Source: Oscillospiraceae bacterium (GTDB taxonomy: Bacteria > Bacillota > Clostridia > Oscillospirales > Oscillospiraceae). From it: a DNA stretch of 64,000 bases. The notes beneath the pieces were generated by a model. It did not search any database. It worked only from the letters and a program-made list of their open reading frames with translations, and was not told where the DNA came from. Position 1 is the first letter of the stretch. The number at the start of each line of letters is the position of its first letter. A program made the translations under genes and the position numbers. The stretch is taken from NCBI GenBank assembly GCA_017519975.1, contig JAFWRM010000022.1:19582-83581 (forward strand), given 5' to 3'. Of this stretch, positions 7,989-15,284 are shown in pieces.

Positions 7989-9608
7989 ATGTTCATGAGC
8001 GAAAAGGAAAAGAAGGAGAACCGGTACGCCATTCCCATGGAGGACATCCGGGAGGTCTCCAAAGGGCTGGAGATGAAGTTCTACTCCAATCGTTCCCCAA
8101 AGAAAGGGTACAGCTGGGAGACGCCTCCGGACCCGGTTCGCGAGGAGGATATTGCGGAGAGCATTGCGGCGGAAGTGATCGTCATCGGCGGCGGTATCAG
8201 CGGCCTGGCGGCTGCGGCCCGCTGCCGGGAGCGCGGACTGGACGTCATCCTGCTGGACAAGAACAAGAGGCTGATGGCGCTGGCCGGCCAGATCGCCGCG
8301 GTCAACAGCCGCGTCATGGCTGAGAAAGGGCTGCATATCGACAAGAAGCAGCTGGCGGCCGACTGGCTGAAGATGAGCGGCAGCCGCGTACAGGAGGATC
8401 TGCTGTGGCTGTTCATCAACCGCAGCGCCGAGGGGTTCCACTGGATGCTCGACCTGGCGGGGGACTGTCTGCAGGTGGGGGTATTCGAGGCCTACAAGGG
8501 CCCCATGTTCAGTGAGTATCCCGGAACCCACCACATCTTCCTGAAACCGGGAAGCGACAGGTACAGTTTCCGGGGCGGCGGACTGCTGGCCTGCGAAATC
8601 TTTGAGAAGGCGTTCCTGGAGAACGGGGGCACGCTCCTGCGTGACACTGCCGCTCTGTACCTTGAAAAGGACGCCGATGGCCGGGTCACAGGGTGCGCAG
8701 CGAGATGCTCCGATGGAAAGATCCGCCGCTACAGCGGGACGAAGGCCGTCGTACTGGCCACCGGCGACTGCAGCGATGACCACGAGATGGTGGAAGCTTT
8801 CTGCCCCATCGGTCTGAGGCCGTCCAAGCAGGTCCCGCGCCCGGGCAACACCGGCGACGGGCAGAAGATGGCCTACTGGGTCGGTGCGGCGCTGGACAAT
8901 CCCGAATGGGCGCCGACGCTGCACACGCTGGGATACAGCGGGTATCAGGGGTATTTCCTTCACGTGAACCGCCTCGGAAAGCGCTTCATGAACGAGGATA
9001 CCTGGATGCAGGCCAAAGCGGTCCGCTGCCTGATGCAGCCGGGCGGAGATTTCGCTTTTTCGGTCTTTGACAGCAAGTACCTGGACGAGATGGAGGACCG
9101 GTTCTATGAGCTCGGCGGCCAGGGCATGATGCCGCTGACCAACGTCGGAGACAAGTTCAACCGCGAAGCCATCGCGAACTTTATCCAGAGCAAGATCGAC
9201 CGCGGCAACGGCTATGTTGCGGATACGCTGGACGAACTTGCGGAGAAGATGGAGGTACCGGCGGACAATCTGAAGAAAACGGTGGCCAGGTACAACGAAC
9301 TGTGTGCTTCCGGGGACGACACGGACTACGGGAAGCGCACGCGGCTGCTCACGAGTGTTTCCAAAGGGCCGTTCTACGCGCTGAAGTGGGGCCCGGTGCT
9401 GCTTGACGTGTTCGGCGGTGCGCAGATCGATACCGACCTGCACGTTCTGGATGCGGACGGGAAAGTCATCCCTGGCCTGTATGCCACAGGCAATGCCGCC
9501 GGCGGAATGTACGCGGTGGACTACCCGCTGCTGCTCAACGGAAACAGCTATGGCCGCGCCCTGGCCTATGCCGTGCAGCTGGGCGACGTGCTGGCTCCCG
9601 AAGCGTAG
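7989..9608 (+). CDS. FAD-dependent oxidoreductase, fumarate reductase/succinate dehydrogenase flavoprotein type
   Basis: This roughly 539-residue soluble flavoprotein is of the FrdA/KstD superfamily. The FAD-binding fold is VIVIGGGISGLAAAARCRERG near residues 57-77, and a second FAD contact near the end reads YATGNAAGGMYAVDYP. It has no signal peptide, FMN-carrier domain or heme domain, so it is likely a cytosolic reductase or dehydrogenase taking electrons from a separate donor. Substrate is unknown; gut Clostridia carry many such enzymes acting on enoates, steroids or aromatics. GGGAGG (7979-7984) supports ATG 7989; ATG 7995 is equally possible. It is a single-gene unit between its own promoter and a terminator. 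Confidence 0.85.
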   Translation: MFMSEKEKKENRYAIPMEDIREVSKGLEMKFYSNRSPKKGYSWETPPDPVREEDIAESIAAEVIVIGGGISGLAAAARCRERGLDVILLDKNKRLMALAGQIAAVNSRVMAEKGLHIDKKQLAADWLKMSGSRVQEDLLWLFINRSAEGFHWMLDLAGDCLQVGVFEAYKGPMFSEYPGTHHIFLKPGSDRYSFRGGGLLACEIFEKAFLENGGTLLRDTAALYLEKDADGRVTGCAARCSDGKIRRYSGTKAVVLATGDCSDDHEMVEAFCPIGLRPSKQVPRPGNTGDGQKMAYWVGAALDNPEWAPTLHTLGYSGYQGYFLHVNRLGKRFMNEDTWMQAKAVRCLMQPGGDFAFSVFDSKYLDEMEDRFYELGGQGMMPLTNVGDKFNREAIANFIQSKIDRGNGYVADTLDELAEKMEVPADNLKKTVARYNELCASGDDTDYGKRTRLLTSVSKGPFYALKWGPVLLDVFGGAQIDTDLHVLDADGKVIPGLYATGNAAGGMYAVDYPLLLNGNSYGRALAYAVQLGDVLAPEA

Positions 9609-9640
9609 CGTAAGAAGGCAGATTCATAGATGACGACGCG

Positions 9641-9685
9641 GCGCCGGCCCTTCCGCAGAGAAAGGCCGGCGCTTTCCGTCTTTTT
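9641..9685 (+). terminator. Rho-independent terminator
   Basis: A 9-bp GC stem, GCGCCGGCC (9641-9649) with GGCCGGCGC (9664-9672), is followed by TTTCCGTCTTTTT. It ends the FAD oxidoreductase transcript. Confidence 0.8.
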
Positions 9686-9710
9686 CCTGTGAATATTCCG
9701 TTTCAGATGA

Positions 9711-9716
9711 TATAAT
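9711..9716 (+). promoter_or_regulatory. Candidate -10 element
   Basis: A perfect TATAAT lies 42 bases before the next gene. No convincing -35 hexamer is present at 16-18 bases; TGTGAA (9688-9693) is the best match. It probably gives the COG2509 gene its own promoter. Confidence 0.5.
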
Positions 9717-9757
9717 GCCATAAAAGACATCCGCCATGCGCAGAAAGGAGACACGGC

Positions 9758-11344
9758 ATGATCCGACTGTCCGGCATACGGATCCCCGCGGCGACCGGGG
9801 AGAACGGCCTGTGGGCGGAGACGGCACGCACCTGCGGAGCCCGGGGCCTCCGTGATGGCCGCATTCTGAAAAAATCCGTGGACGCGCGGAAGAAGGACGA
9901 TGTTTGCCTGGTGTATTCCGTGGCCTTCTCCGCGGACAATGAGGCGGAGATCCTCCGGCGTCACCGCGGGGCAGATCGATGGACCCCGGATCCAGAGCCG
10001 GAGTTCCCGGCGGTAAACGTAAAAGAGGGGACGCCTCCCGTTGTTATCGTCGGCATGGGGCCTGCCGGCCTGTTCGCCGCGTGGCGGCTGTGTCGATCCG
10101 GAGTACCCTGTGTTCTGCTGGAGCGGGGCCGACCCGTGGAGAGACGGACGGAGGACGTCCGGCGTTTCTGGGAGAGCGGCGAACTGGACGAAACTTCCAA
10201 CGTGCAGTTCGGAGAGGGCGGAGCCGGTACGTTCTCCGACGGAAAGCTGACCTGCGGAACGGGGGACAGAAGGATTCGACTGGTGCTTGAGACATTGGCT
10301 GCCTTCGGTGCACCGCAGGATATTCGGTATCTGGCAAAGCCGCATGTGGGAACGGATCGGCTGAAGACGACGGTGACGGGGATGCGCCGCTGGCTGACGG
10401 AGCATGGGTGTGAGGTGCGCTTTGAAACAAAGGTGACCGGCCTTCTCATGGAGAACGACCGGGTGTCCGGCGCGCGCGCCGTGTGCGGAGGGACGGAGAT
10501 CCAGGTGCCGGCGTCCGCCGTGATCCTGTGTCCGGGGAACAGCGCGAGGGACACGTTCGCAATGCTGAGGGAAGCGGGGGCGAAGCTCAGCGCCAAGCCA
10601 TTCTCCGTCGGCGTGCGCATCGAGCACCGTCAGAAAGACGTGAATGCCGCGCAGTACGGGCAGGCGGCGACGCTCGGCACGCTGCCGCATACCGACTACA
10701 AGCTGGCGGTCCATCTTCCAAGCGGCCGATCTGTTTATACCTTCTGCGTATGTCCGGGGGGATACGTGGTGGCCTCCGCCAGCGAAACGGGCGGCGTCGT
10801 GACCAACGGCATGAGCGAATACGCCCGGGACAATGAAAACATCTGCGGCGGACTGCTCGTGTCCGTCACCCCGGAGGACTTTGATAATGATCCGTTCCGG
10901 GCTGTCGAGTTTCAGCGGGAACTGGAATCGTCCGCTTTCCGGCTGGGAGGCGGCAGATATGTGGCTCCGGCACAGAAGGTGGGGGACTTTTTGCAAAACA
11001 GAGCATCAAAAGGACCTGGGAAAGTTATACCGACCTATAAACCGGAGGTGAAGTGGGGGAAACTGGACGACTGCCTGCCCGGCTTCGTGTGTGAATCCCT
11101 CCGTCAGGCGCTGCCTCAGATGGGCAGGAAGATCCGGGGCTTCGACGATCCGGATGCTGTGCTGACGGCGGTGGAGACGAGGTCCAGCTGTCCGCTGCGG
11201 ATCGAAAGGGAACCCAATGGCAACGCGGTTGGGCTTCCGGGCCTTTATCCCTGCGGAGAAGGCGCGGGATACGCCGGCGGCATCGTGTCGGCCGCCGTGG
11301 ATGGGATAAAAGCCGCCGAGGCTGTCCTCCGGGAATTGGGTTAA
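9758..11344 (+). CDS. FAD-dependent dehydrogenase, COG2509 family
   Basis: This 528-residue protein belongs to an uncharacterised FAD-dependent dehydrogenase family widespread in anaerobic Bacillota. An N-terminal module of about 85 residues (with ILKKSVDARKKDD) precedes the FAD dinucleotide fold VVIVGMGPAGLFAAWRLC at about 91-110. Further hallmarks are SNVQFGEGGAGTFSDGKLT and the C-terminal FAD motif GLYPCGEGAGYAGGI. The N-terminal segment followed by a flavin fold is conserved in the family, but no reaction is established. The ribosome site AGAAAGGAG lies shortly before ATG 9758. It stands as its own unit. Confidence 0.85.
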   Translation: MIRLSGIRIPAATGENGLWAETARTCGARGLRDGRILKKSVDARKKDDVCLVYSVAFSADNEAEILRRHRGADRWTPDPEPEFPAVNVKEGTPPVVIVGMGPAGLFAAWRLCRSGVPCVLLERGRPVERRTEDVRRFWESGELDETSNVQFGEGGAGTFSDGKLTCGTGDRRIRLVLETLAAFGAPQDIRYLAKPHVGTDRLKTTVTGMRRWLTEHGCEVRFETKVTGLLMENDRVSGARAVCGGTEIQVPASAVILCPGNSARDTFAMLREAGAKLSAKPFSVGVRIEHRQKDVNAAQYGQAATLGTLPHTDYKLAVHLPSGRSVYTFCVCPGGYVVASASETGGVVTNGMSEYARDNENICGGLLVSVTPEDFDNDPFRAVEFQRELESSAFRLGGGRYVAPAQKVGDFLQNRASKGPGKVIPTYKPEVKWGKLDDCLPGFVCESLRQALPQMGRKIRGFDDPDAVLTAVETRSSCPLRIEREPNGNAVGLPGLYPCGEGAGYAGGIVSAAVDGIKAAEAVLRELG

Positions 11345-11369
11345 TATCTGGGAATAAATAACTTCCGCC

Positions 11370-11402
11370 GAAGGAGGCGTTTCGTAAGAAAGCGCCTCCT
11401 TC
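11370..11402 (+). terminator. Hairpin, probable terminator
   Basis: GAAGGAGGCG (11370-11379) pairs with CGCCTCCTTC (11393-11402), and the stem can extend inward through TTTC/GAAA. There is no clear T tract after it, so strength is uncertain. Confidence 0.5.
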
Positions 11403-11412
11403 CCGATCGCGG

Positions 11413-11441
11413 CTGACACGTTCTTCGGACAGTTTTATATT
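11413..11441 (+). promoter_or_regulatory. Promoter of the lipoprotein gene
   Basis: CTGACA (11413-11418) and TATATT (11436-11441) are 17 bases apart and lie 48 bases before the lipoprotein start. Confidence 0.65.
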
Positions 11442-11488
11442 GCAACGGAGATCACAGAAACAGTTGGATCCTCAGAAAGGAGCTTCTG

Positions 11489-12673
11489 ATGAAGAAAACG
11501 ATTGTCTGTCTGCTTGCACTTTGTCTGCTTTTCACCGGGTGCTCGTCCCGCGGAACGGTGCAATCGTCCGAAAAGCCGGTGAGCACGGAGCTCCCGTCGA
11601 AGACGTCGGACGTGACGGAAGAGCCGACGGAAGAAGCTTCGCCTGAACCGGAGCCGGAAACGACAGCAGAGCCGATAACGGTGCATTCAAAGGGACAAAT
11701 CTGGCTGTACGGCGAAAACCATTCCGATCCGAAATGCCTGAAAAAGGAACTGGAGATTTGGGGCACGTTTTATGCCGAAGGGATGCGGGATCTGTTTATC
11801 GAAATGCCCTTCTATACGGCGGAACTGCTGAACGAGTGGATGCATTCGGACTCCAACCGAATTCTGAACGACATTTACCGGGACTGGAACGGGACACAGG
11901 CATACTCAACAGATTATCTGAAGTTTTTCCGGCAGATCAAGGAGAATTATCCGGAGACCGTTTTTCGCGGAACGGACGTCGGGCATCAGTATAAGACGAC
12001 GGGCAAGCGGTATCTTGACATGCTGAAGGAAGCCGGCAAGGAAGGATTGGCGGAATATGCGCGTGCGGTTGAGATCATAGAGCAGGGCAAACAGTACTAT
12101 AAAGCTCTGCAGTCGGACTACCGGGAAAACTGTATGGCGGCAAACTTTATTTGGGAGTTCGACAGGCTCGGCGATAAAGATGTGATGGGGATCTACGGCG
12201 CGGCGCATACGGATCCGTACAGTATGGATTATTACGGCAGAGTCGATTCCATGGCAAAGCAGCTCGCCGCCTGTTACGGAGAGGCGCTGCATGCAACGGA
12301 CTTGCGTTATGCCGATCCCGTTCGGACGGATCGAATCGTGGTCTGCGGAAAGGAATACGAGGCGACCTACTTCGGAAGAATGCTACCGGATGACTACGGT
12401 CCCAATGTCGAGTTTCCGGACGGAATCCAGTACCTGGATTTTTGGATACTGGAGAACGCTTATGAAGATTTCAGTTCCTTTCCGAGCGTACTATACGAAG
12501 GGGAAGAAGCGCTGGTGCCGTTTTCCCAATTTCCCATGAAAATCACAGAAGGGCAGATCATAAGAATTGAAGGCGGAATGCAGGGCGGAACGATCGGATG
12601 CGAGTATTACTGCTCCGACGGAAGCATGTATCAGGGCGCGCCTGCCGCACGGCAGATCGAGGTCAAGGAATGA
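11489..12673 (+). CDS. Lipoprotein with a ChaN/EreA-like (Tiki-fold) domain
   Basis: This 394-residue protein has a lipoprotein signal peptide: MKKTIVCLLALCLLFTGC with the lipobox Cys at residue 18. A low-complexity Glu/Pro/Thr linker reaches about residue 68. The folded part starts WLYGENHSDPK, continues with a FIEMPFYTAELL segment and FRGTDVGH, and has IYGAAHTDP further on. Paired G-E-x-H and G-x-x-H motifs in this order are typical of the TraB/ChaN/EreA (Tiki) superfamily, so I infer an extracytoplasmic hydrolase or metal-dependent activity, but the substrate is unknown. Base composition is less GC-rich than the neighbours. It is a single-gene unit with its own promoter. AGAAAGGAG lies before the start. 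Confidence 0.65.
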   Translation: MKKTIVCLLALCLLFTGCSSRGTVQSSEKPVSTELPSKTSDVTEEPTEEASPEPEPETTAEPITVHSKGQIWLYGENHSDPKCLKKELEIWGTFYAEGMRDLFIEMPFYTAELLNEWMHSDSNRILNDIYRDWNGTQAYSTDYLKFFRQIKENYPETVFRGTDVGHQYKTTGKRYLDMLKEAGKEGLAEYARAVEIIEQGKQYYKALQSDYRENCMAANFIWEFDRLGDKDVMGIYGAAHTDPYSMDYYGRVDSMAKQLAACYGEALHATDLRYADPVRTDRIVVCGKEYEATYFGRMLPDDYGPNVEFPDGIQYLDFWILENAYEDFSSFPSVLYEGEEALVPFSQFPMKITEGQIIRIEGGMQGGTIGCEYYCSDGSMYQGAPAARQIEVKE

Positions 12674-12802
12674 TAACGATTACCGGGAGTGCCTTTCAGA
12701 GGCGCTCTGTCAAGGCTGATCAGTCTGTTTCTATCGACAGGGCTTTCCCGCTGCATCCTGCCCGTATTCAGATTATGAAGGAATAAACGGAATGAAATCC
12801 TG

Positions 12803-12837
12803 GATCTCATCATACGGGCGAGGTTGTGGATGAGATC
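12803..12837. repeat. Inverted repeat
   Basis: GATCTCATC (12803-12811) and GATGAGATC (12829-12837) are perfectly complementary 9-bp arms with a 17-base spacer. No flanking gene explains them. Confidence 0.55.
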
Positions 12838-12941
12838 ATCATGGAAATGAGTCTCAGGTTAATTCCAGTTTTCCAGACCGATCTCATATCGTCCGCAGTT
12901 ATAACGAGCTTCGGGTTTTGAACCACAGAATCCGGGAGACA

Positions 12942-12974
12942 AAACAGGCGTGACCGCAATGGCCACGCCTGTTT
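12942..12974. terminator. Bidirectional terminator hairpin
   Basis: AAACAGGCGTG (12942-12952) and CACGCCTGTTT (12964-12974) form a perfect 11-bp stem. It lies between the converging lipoprotein and nrdR genes and has short T-rich tails on both strands. Confidence 0.75.
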
Positions 12975-13061
12975 CCTGTCCTTCTGAGCCGATGATTGCA
13001 GCCTCGAAGAATCTTCCTTACGAAGTACGCCCTGACGGCGGATGCTTTTTATAAAAAGAAA

Positions 13062-13520
13062 TCACATTTTATCGCTGAGCAGTTTGTTCAGCTCATCCAT
13101 GAACGTGTTGATGTCCTTGAACTGGCGATAGACGGAGGCGAAGCGCACGTAGGCGACCTCGTCCAGATCCTTCAGCTTGCTCATGACAAGTTCACCGATC
13201 TCGGTGGAGGACACCTCGCGATCCAGCCGGTTCTGGAGTTCCTGCTCGATCTCTCCCGCCGCGTTCTGCAGGGCAAGCATCGGTACCGGACGCTTCTCAC
13301 AGGCGCGCAGCATGCCGTTGATCAGCTTGACCTTGTCGAAGGTCTGACGGCTGCCGTCGCGCTTGATCACGACAAGGGGCAGACGCTCGATGATCTCATA
13401 CGTCGTGAACCGCTTGCCGCAGGCCATGCATTCTCTTCTGCGCCGGATGGTGGCGCCTTCCTCGGCGGGACGGGAATCGATCACACGGCTCTCCAGATGG
13501 CCGCAAAAGGGACATTTCAT
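13062..13520 (-). CDS. nrdR: Transcriptional repressor NrdR
   Basis: This 152-residue protein represses ribonucleotide reductase genes by sensing ATP/dATP. It has the N-terminal zinc ribbon (MKCPFCG with [13 protein letters not shown], then [17 protein letters not shown]) and an ATP-cone domain from about residue 48 ([16 protein letters not shown]). Length is normal. The ribosome site GGGAGG lies 9 bases before the ATG. It has its own consensus promoter just upstream, so it need not depend on the rnmV operon. No NrdR box or nrd gene is visible in the window. Confidence 0.97.
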   Translation of the reverse strand: MKCPFCGHLESRVIDSRPAEEGATIRRRRECMACGKRFTTYEIIERLPLVVIKRDGSRQTFDKVKLINGMLRACEKRPVPMLALQNAAGEIEQELQNRLDREVSSTEIGELVMSKLKDLDEVAYVRFASVYRQFKDINTFMDELNKLLSDKM

Positions 13521-13549
13521 GACAGCAACCTCCCTGAAAATTTATGTAA

Positions 13550-13578
13550 ACTATAGTCTTTTTTTTTCTGCCTGTCAA
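13550..13578 (-). promoter_or_regulatory. Promoter of nrdR
   Basis: On the minus strand, a perfect TTGACA (13573-13578) and TATAGT (13550-13555) are 17 bases apart. The spacer is A-rich. Confidence 0.85.
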
Positions 13579-13615
13579 CTGAAGAAACGGAATTCTCGGG
13601 GGAATTCATGCTGAA

Positions 13616-14233
13616 TTATTCTGAATCCTCCGCAGGGGCAGGGAGAGAGGCGACGACGTTCGCCAGTTCCTGCTTTGTCATCAGAAGATTCACGGCTTCG
13701 AGCATGGCGTTGGCGGACATGCGCGCAGGCAGGTCCAGCGCCAGGAGCAGAGCGGCGCGCCGCTCACTGCTGTTCCGGCGTCCGGAGAGGCCCAATTCGA
13801 AGAGATCCTGCTTTGTGATCCCTGCGGCCCGTCGGGGGCTGCAGGTCTCCTCTGCGTCCAGAACGGTGGCGCCGGCGTCGATCAGCGCCTTTGCCAGGAC
13901 CTCCGGCTTCATGCCCTCTACGCCCAGCTTTCCTTCTCTGGATCGCTTGTCCTTGCGCTTTTCCTTCCCGGCCACATCGGGGATATAAGCCTGTTTCAGT
14001 CCGTCGCCGATCATGGATTTCAGACGGTTGCGGATCACAAATCCCGCCCCGTCGCTGTCCGTCAGAAGGATCAGCCCGCGGGTGGCGGCCAGACGCCGCA
14101 GCAGCGCTATTTTTTCGCGGTCATTGAAGATGGAGAACCCGCCGGTCTCGATGACGGCACAGTCCACCGCCTGCAGCAAGGTGTTCCTGTCGTAACGGCC
14201 TTCCACTACGACCGCCTCTCGGATGCGGATCAC
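13616..14233 (-). CDS. rnmV: Ribonuclease M5
   Basis: This 205-residue Toprim-domain endonuclease matures 5S rRNA precursors. The sequence has the Toprim Glu in VVVEGRYDRNTL, the DxD motif in LLTDSDGAGFVIRN, and the C-terminal region typical of RNase M5. The start is GTG at 14233: it overlaps the holA stop as GTGA and has AGGAAGG seven to ten bases upstream. Reading further upstream would run inside holA. In B. subtilis the gene sits beside ksgA; here it follows comEC and holA. Confidence 0.9.
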   Translation of the reverse strand: MIRIREAVVVEGRYDRNTLLQAVDCAVIETGGFSIFNDREKIALLRRLAATRGLILLTDSDGAGFVIRNRLKSMIGDGLKQAYIPDVAGKEKRKDKRSREGKLGVEGMKPEVLAKALIDAGATVLDAEETCSPRRAAGITKQDLFELGLSGRRNSSERRAALLLALDLPARMSANAMLEAVNLLMTKQELANVVASLPAPAEDSE

Positions 14234-15282
14234 AGCAGATCCGCCTTCCTGTCGAAGCACAGGTCCGTGAGCAGGTCGGTCAGGACTCCGTCCGCGCCGC
14301 TGTTGGCCCGAAGGGCGGCCTCGGAACAGAGAAGCACCATGTTGCGGCATCGTTCCGTGGACAGCCTGCGGGCAGATTCCATGGCCCGGGAGGCCTGAAA
14401 GCTTCGGGCGATATGGAACTCGGATTCAAGCCACGCGGCGTTCTTTCCGGCGTCCAGTGCCAGACGGGCGTACAGGACGTTGCGGATGGTGCCGCCGAGA
14501 GCGGAAAGAACGAGCTGAACGGGAACCTGCAGCTGCAGGATATCCGAGAGCAGTGTAACGGCCTGCCGCCGGTCGCCGCCGATGACGGCGTCGGCCAGAC
14601 GGTAGGACTGCGCCTCAACCGTGGGGGTCACGCATACATCGATCGCCTCCCGGGTGATCACGGGACCCGGGCAGTAGGAACAGAGCTTGGCGATCTCCGT
14701 GTTCAGATTCGTCATCTGACCGCCGGTGAGGAAGCTGAGATATTCCGCGTCCGGCCGGGAGATGTTCTTTCCCTCCTCAGACGCGTGCCGCATGATCCAG
14801 CGGACGAGACGTCCGGATTCCTGCAGGGGGAAGTCCACGGCCTGGCCGCAGCTCAGAAGAGCTTTCGTCGTTTTCTGCCGGGCGTCAGGCGAATAAGGAA
14901 TGGTATCAAAGATGAATACGACGCACACGTAATCGGGCAGATCCGTCAGCAGCTGCTGCAGAAGGGAACGGTCGGCTTCCGGTGCTTTGAACAGATCGTA
15001 ATCCCGTATTTCAATGAGCGTCCGTTCGCTGAAGACGGGGAGAAGATCGACGGTATCCGCTAGAACAGCGGGAGTGACGTTTCGGCCTTCCAGCCGATGA
15101 TGATTGAACGCACCGGCCCCTTCCGGGATCAGCAGGCGGCGCAGTTGTTCCAGTGAACGCTCCATCAGATAGGGTTCCTCACCGTGAAAGAAATACAGCC
15201 GATCCGGCTGACCGGTTTTCAGAGTTTCCGTCAGCCGCTGATAGGAGTCGTCGTTCTGCTGTTTTTTTCTGGCATATGCCAT
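14230..15282 (-). CDS. holA: DNA polymerase III subunit delta
   Basis: This 350-residue clamp-loader subunit opens the sliding clamp. It shows the delta N-terminus YFFHGEEPYLMERSLEQLRR, the residues before FNHHRLEGR, and the C-terminal helical domain with QLQVPVQLVLSALGG. A true Walker A is absent, as expected for delta. It follows comEC by only two bases, with GGAGG inside the comEC 3' end as ribosome site, and overlaps rnmV by three bases. The comEC-holA order is conserved in many Bacillota. Confidence 0.93.
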   Translation of the reverse strand: MAYARKKQQNDDSYQRLTETLKTGQPDRLYFFHGEEPYLMERSLEQLRRLLIPEGAGAFNHHRLEGRNVTPAVLADTVDLLPVFSERTLIEIRDYDLFKAPEADRSLLQQLLTDLPDYVCVVFIFDTIPYSPDARQKTTKALLSCGQAVDFPLQESGRLVRWIMRHASEEGKNISRPDAEYLSFLTGGQMTNLNTEIAKLCSYCPGPVITREAIDVCVTPTVEAQSYRLADAVIGGDRRQAVTLLSDILQLQVPVQLVLSALGGTIRNVLYARLALDAGKNAAWLESEFHIARSFQASRAMESARRLSTERCRNMVLLCSEAALRANSGADGVLTDLLTDLCFDRKADLL

Positions 15283-15284
15283 GG

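Larger units (their letters stand above)
12674..13061. other. Intergenic region without a recognisable gene
   Basis: These 388 bases separate the convergent lipoprotein and nrdR genes. A short open frame from 12670 encodes 38 residues with no recognisable motif. The only clear structures are the inverted repeat at 12803-12837 and the terminator hairpin at 12942-12974. The stretch is AT-richer than the backbone and may be a decayed remnant. Confidence 0.6.

Noticed and set aside
12598..12813. Short open frames on both strands after the lipoprotein gene
   Set aside because: They overlap the lipoprotein end or have no ribosome site, and the translations match nothing I recognise.
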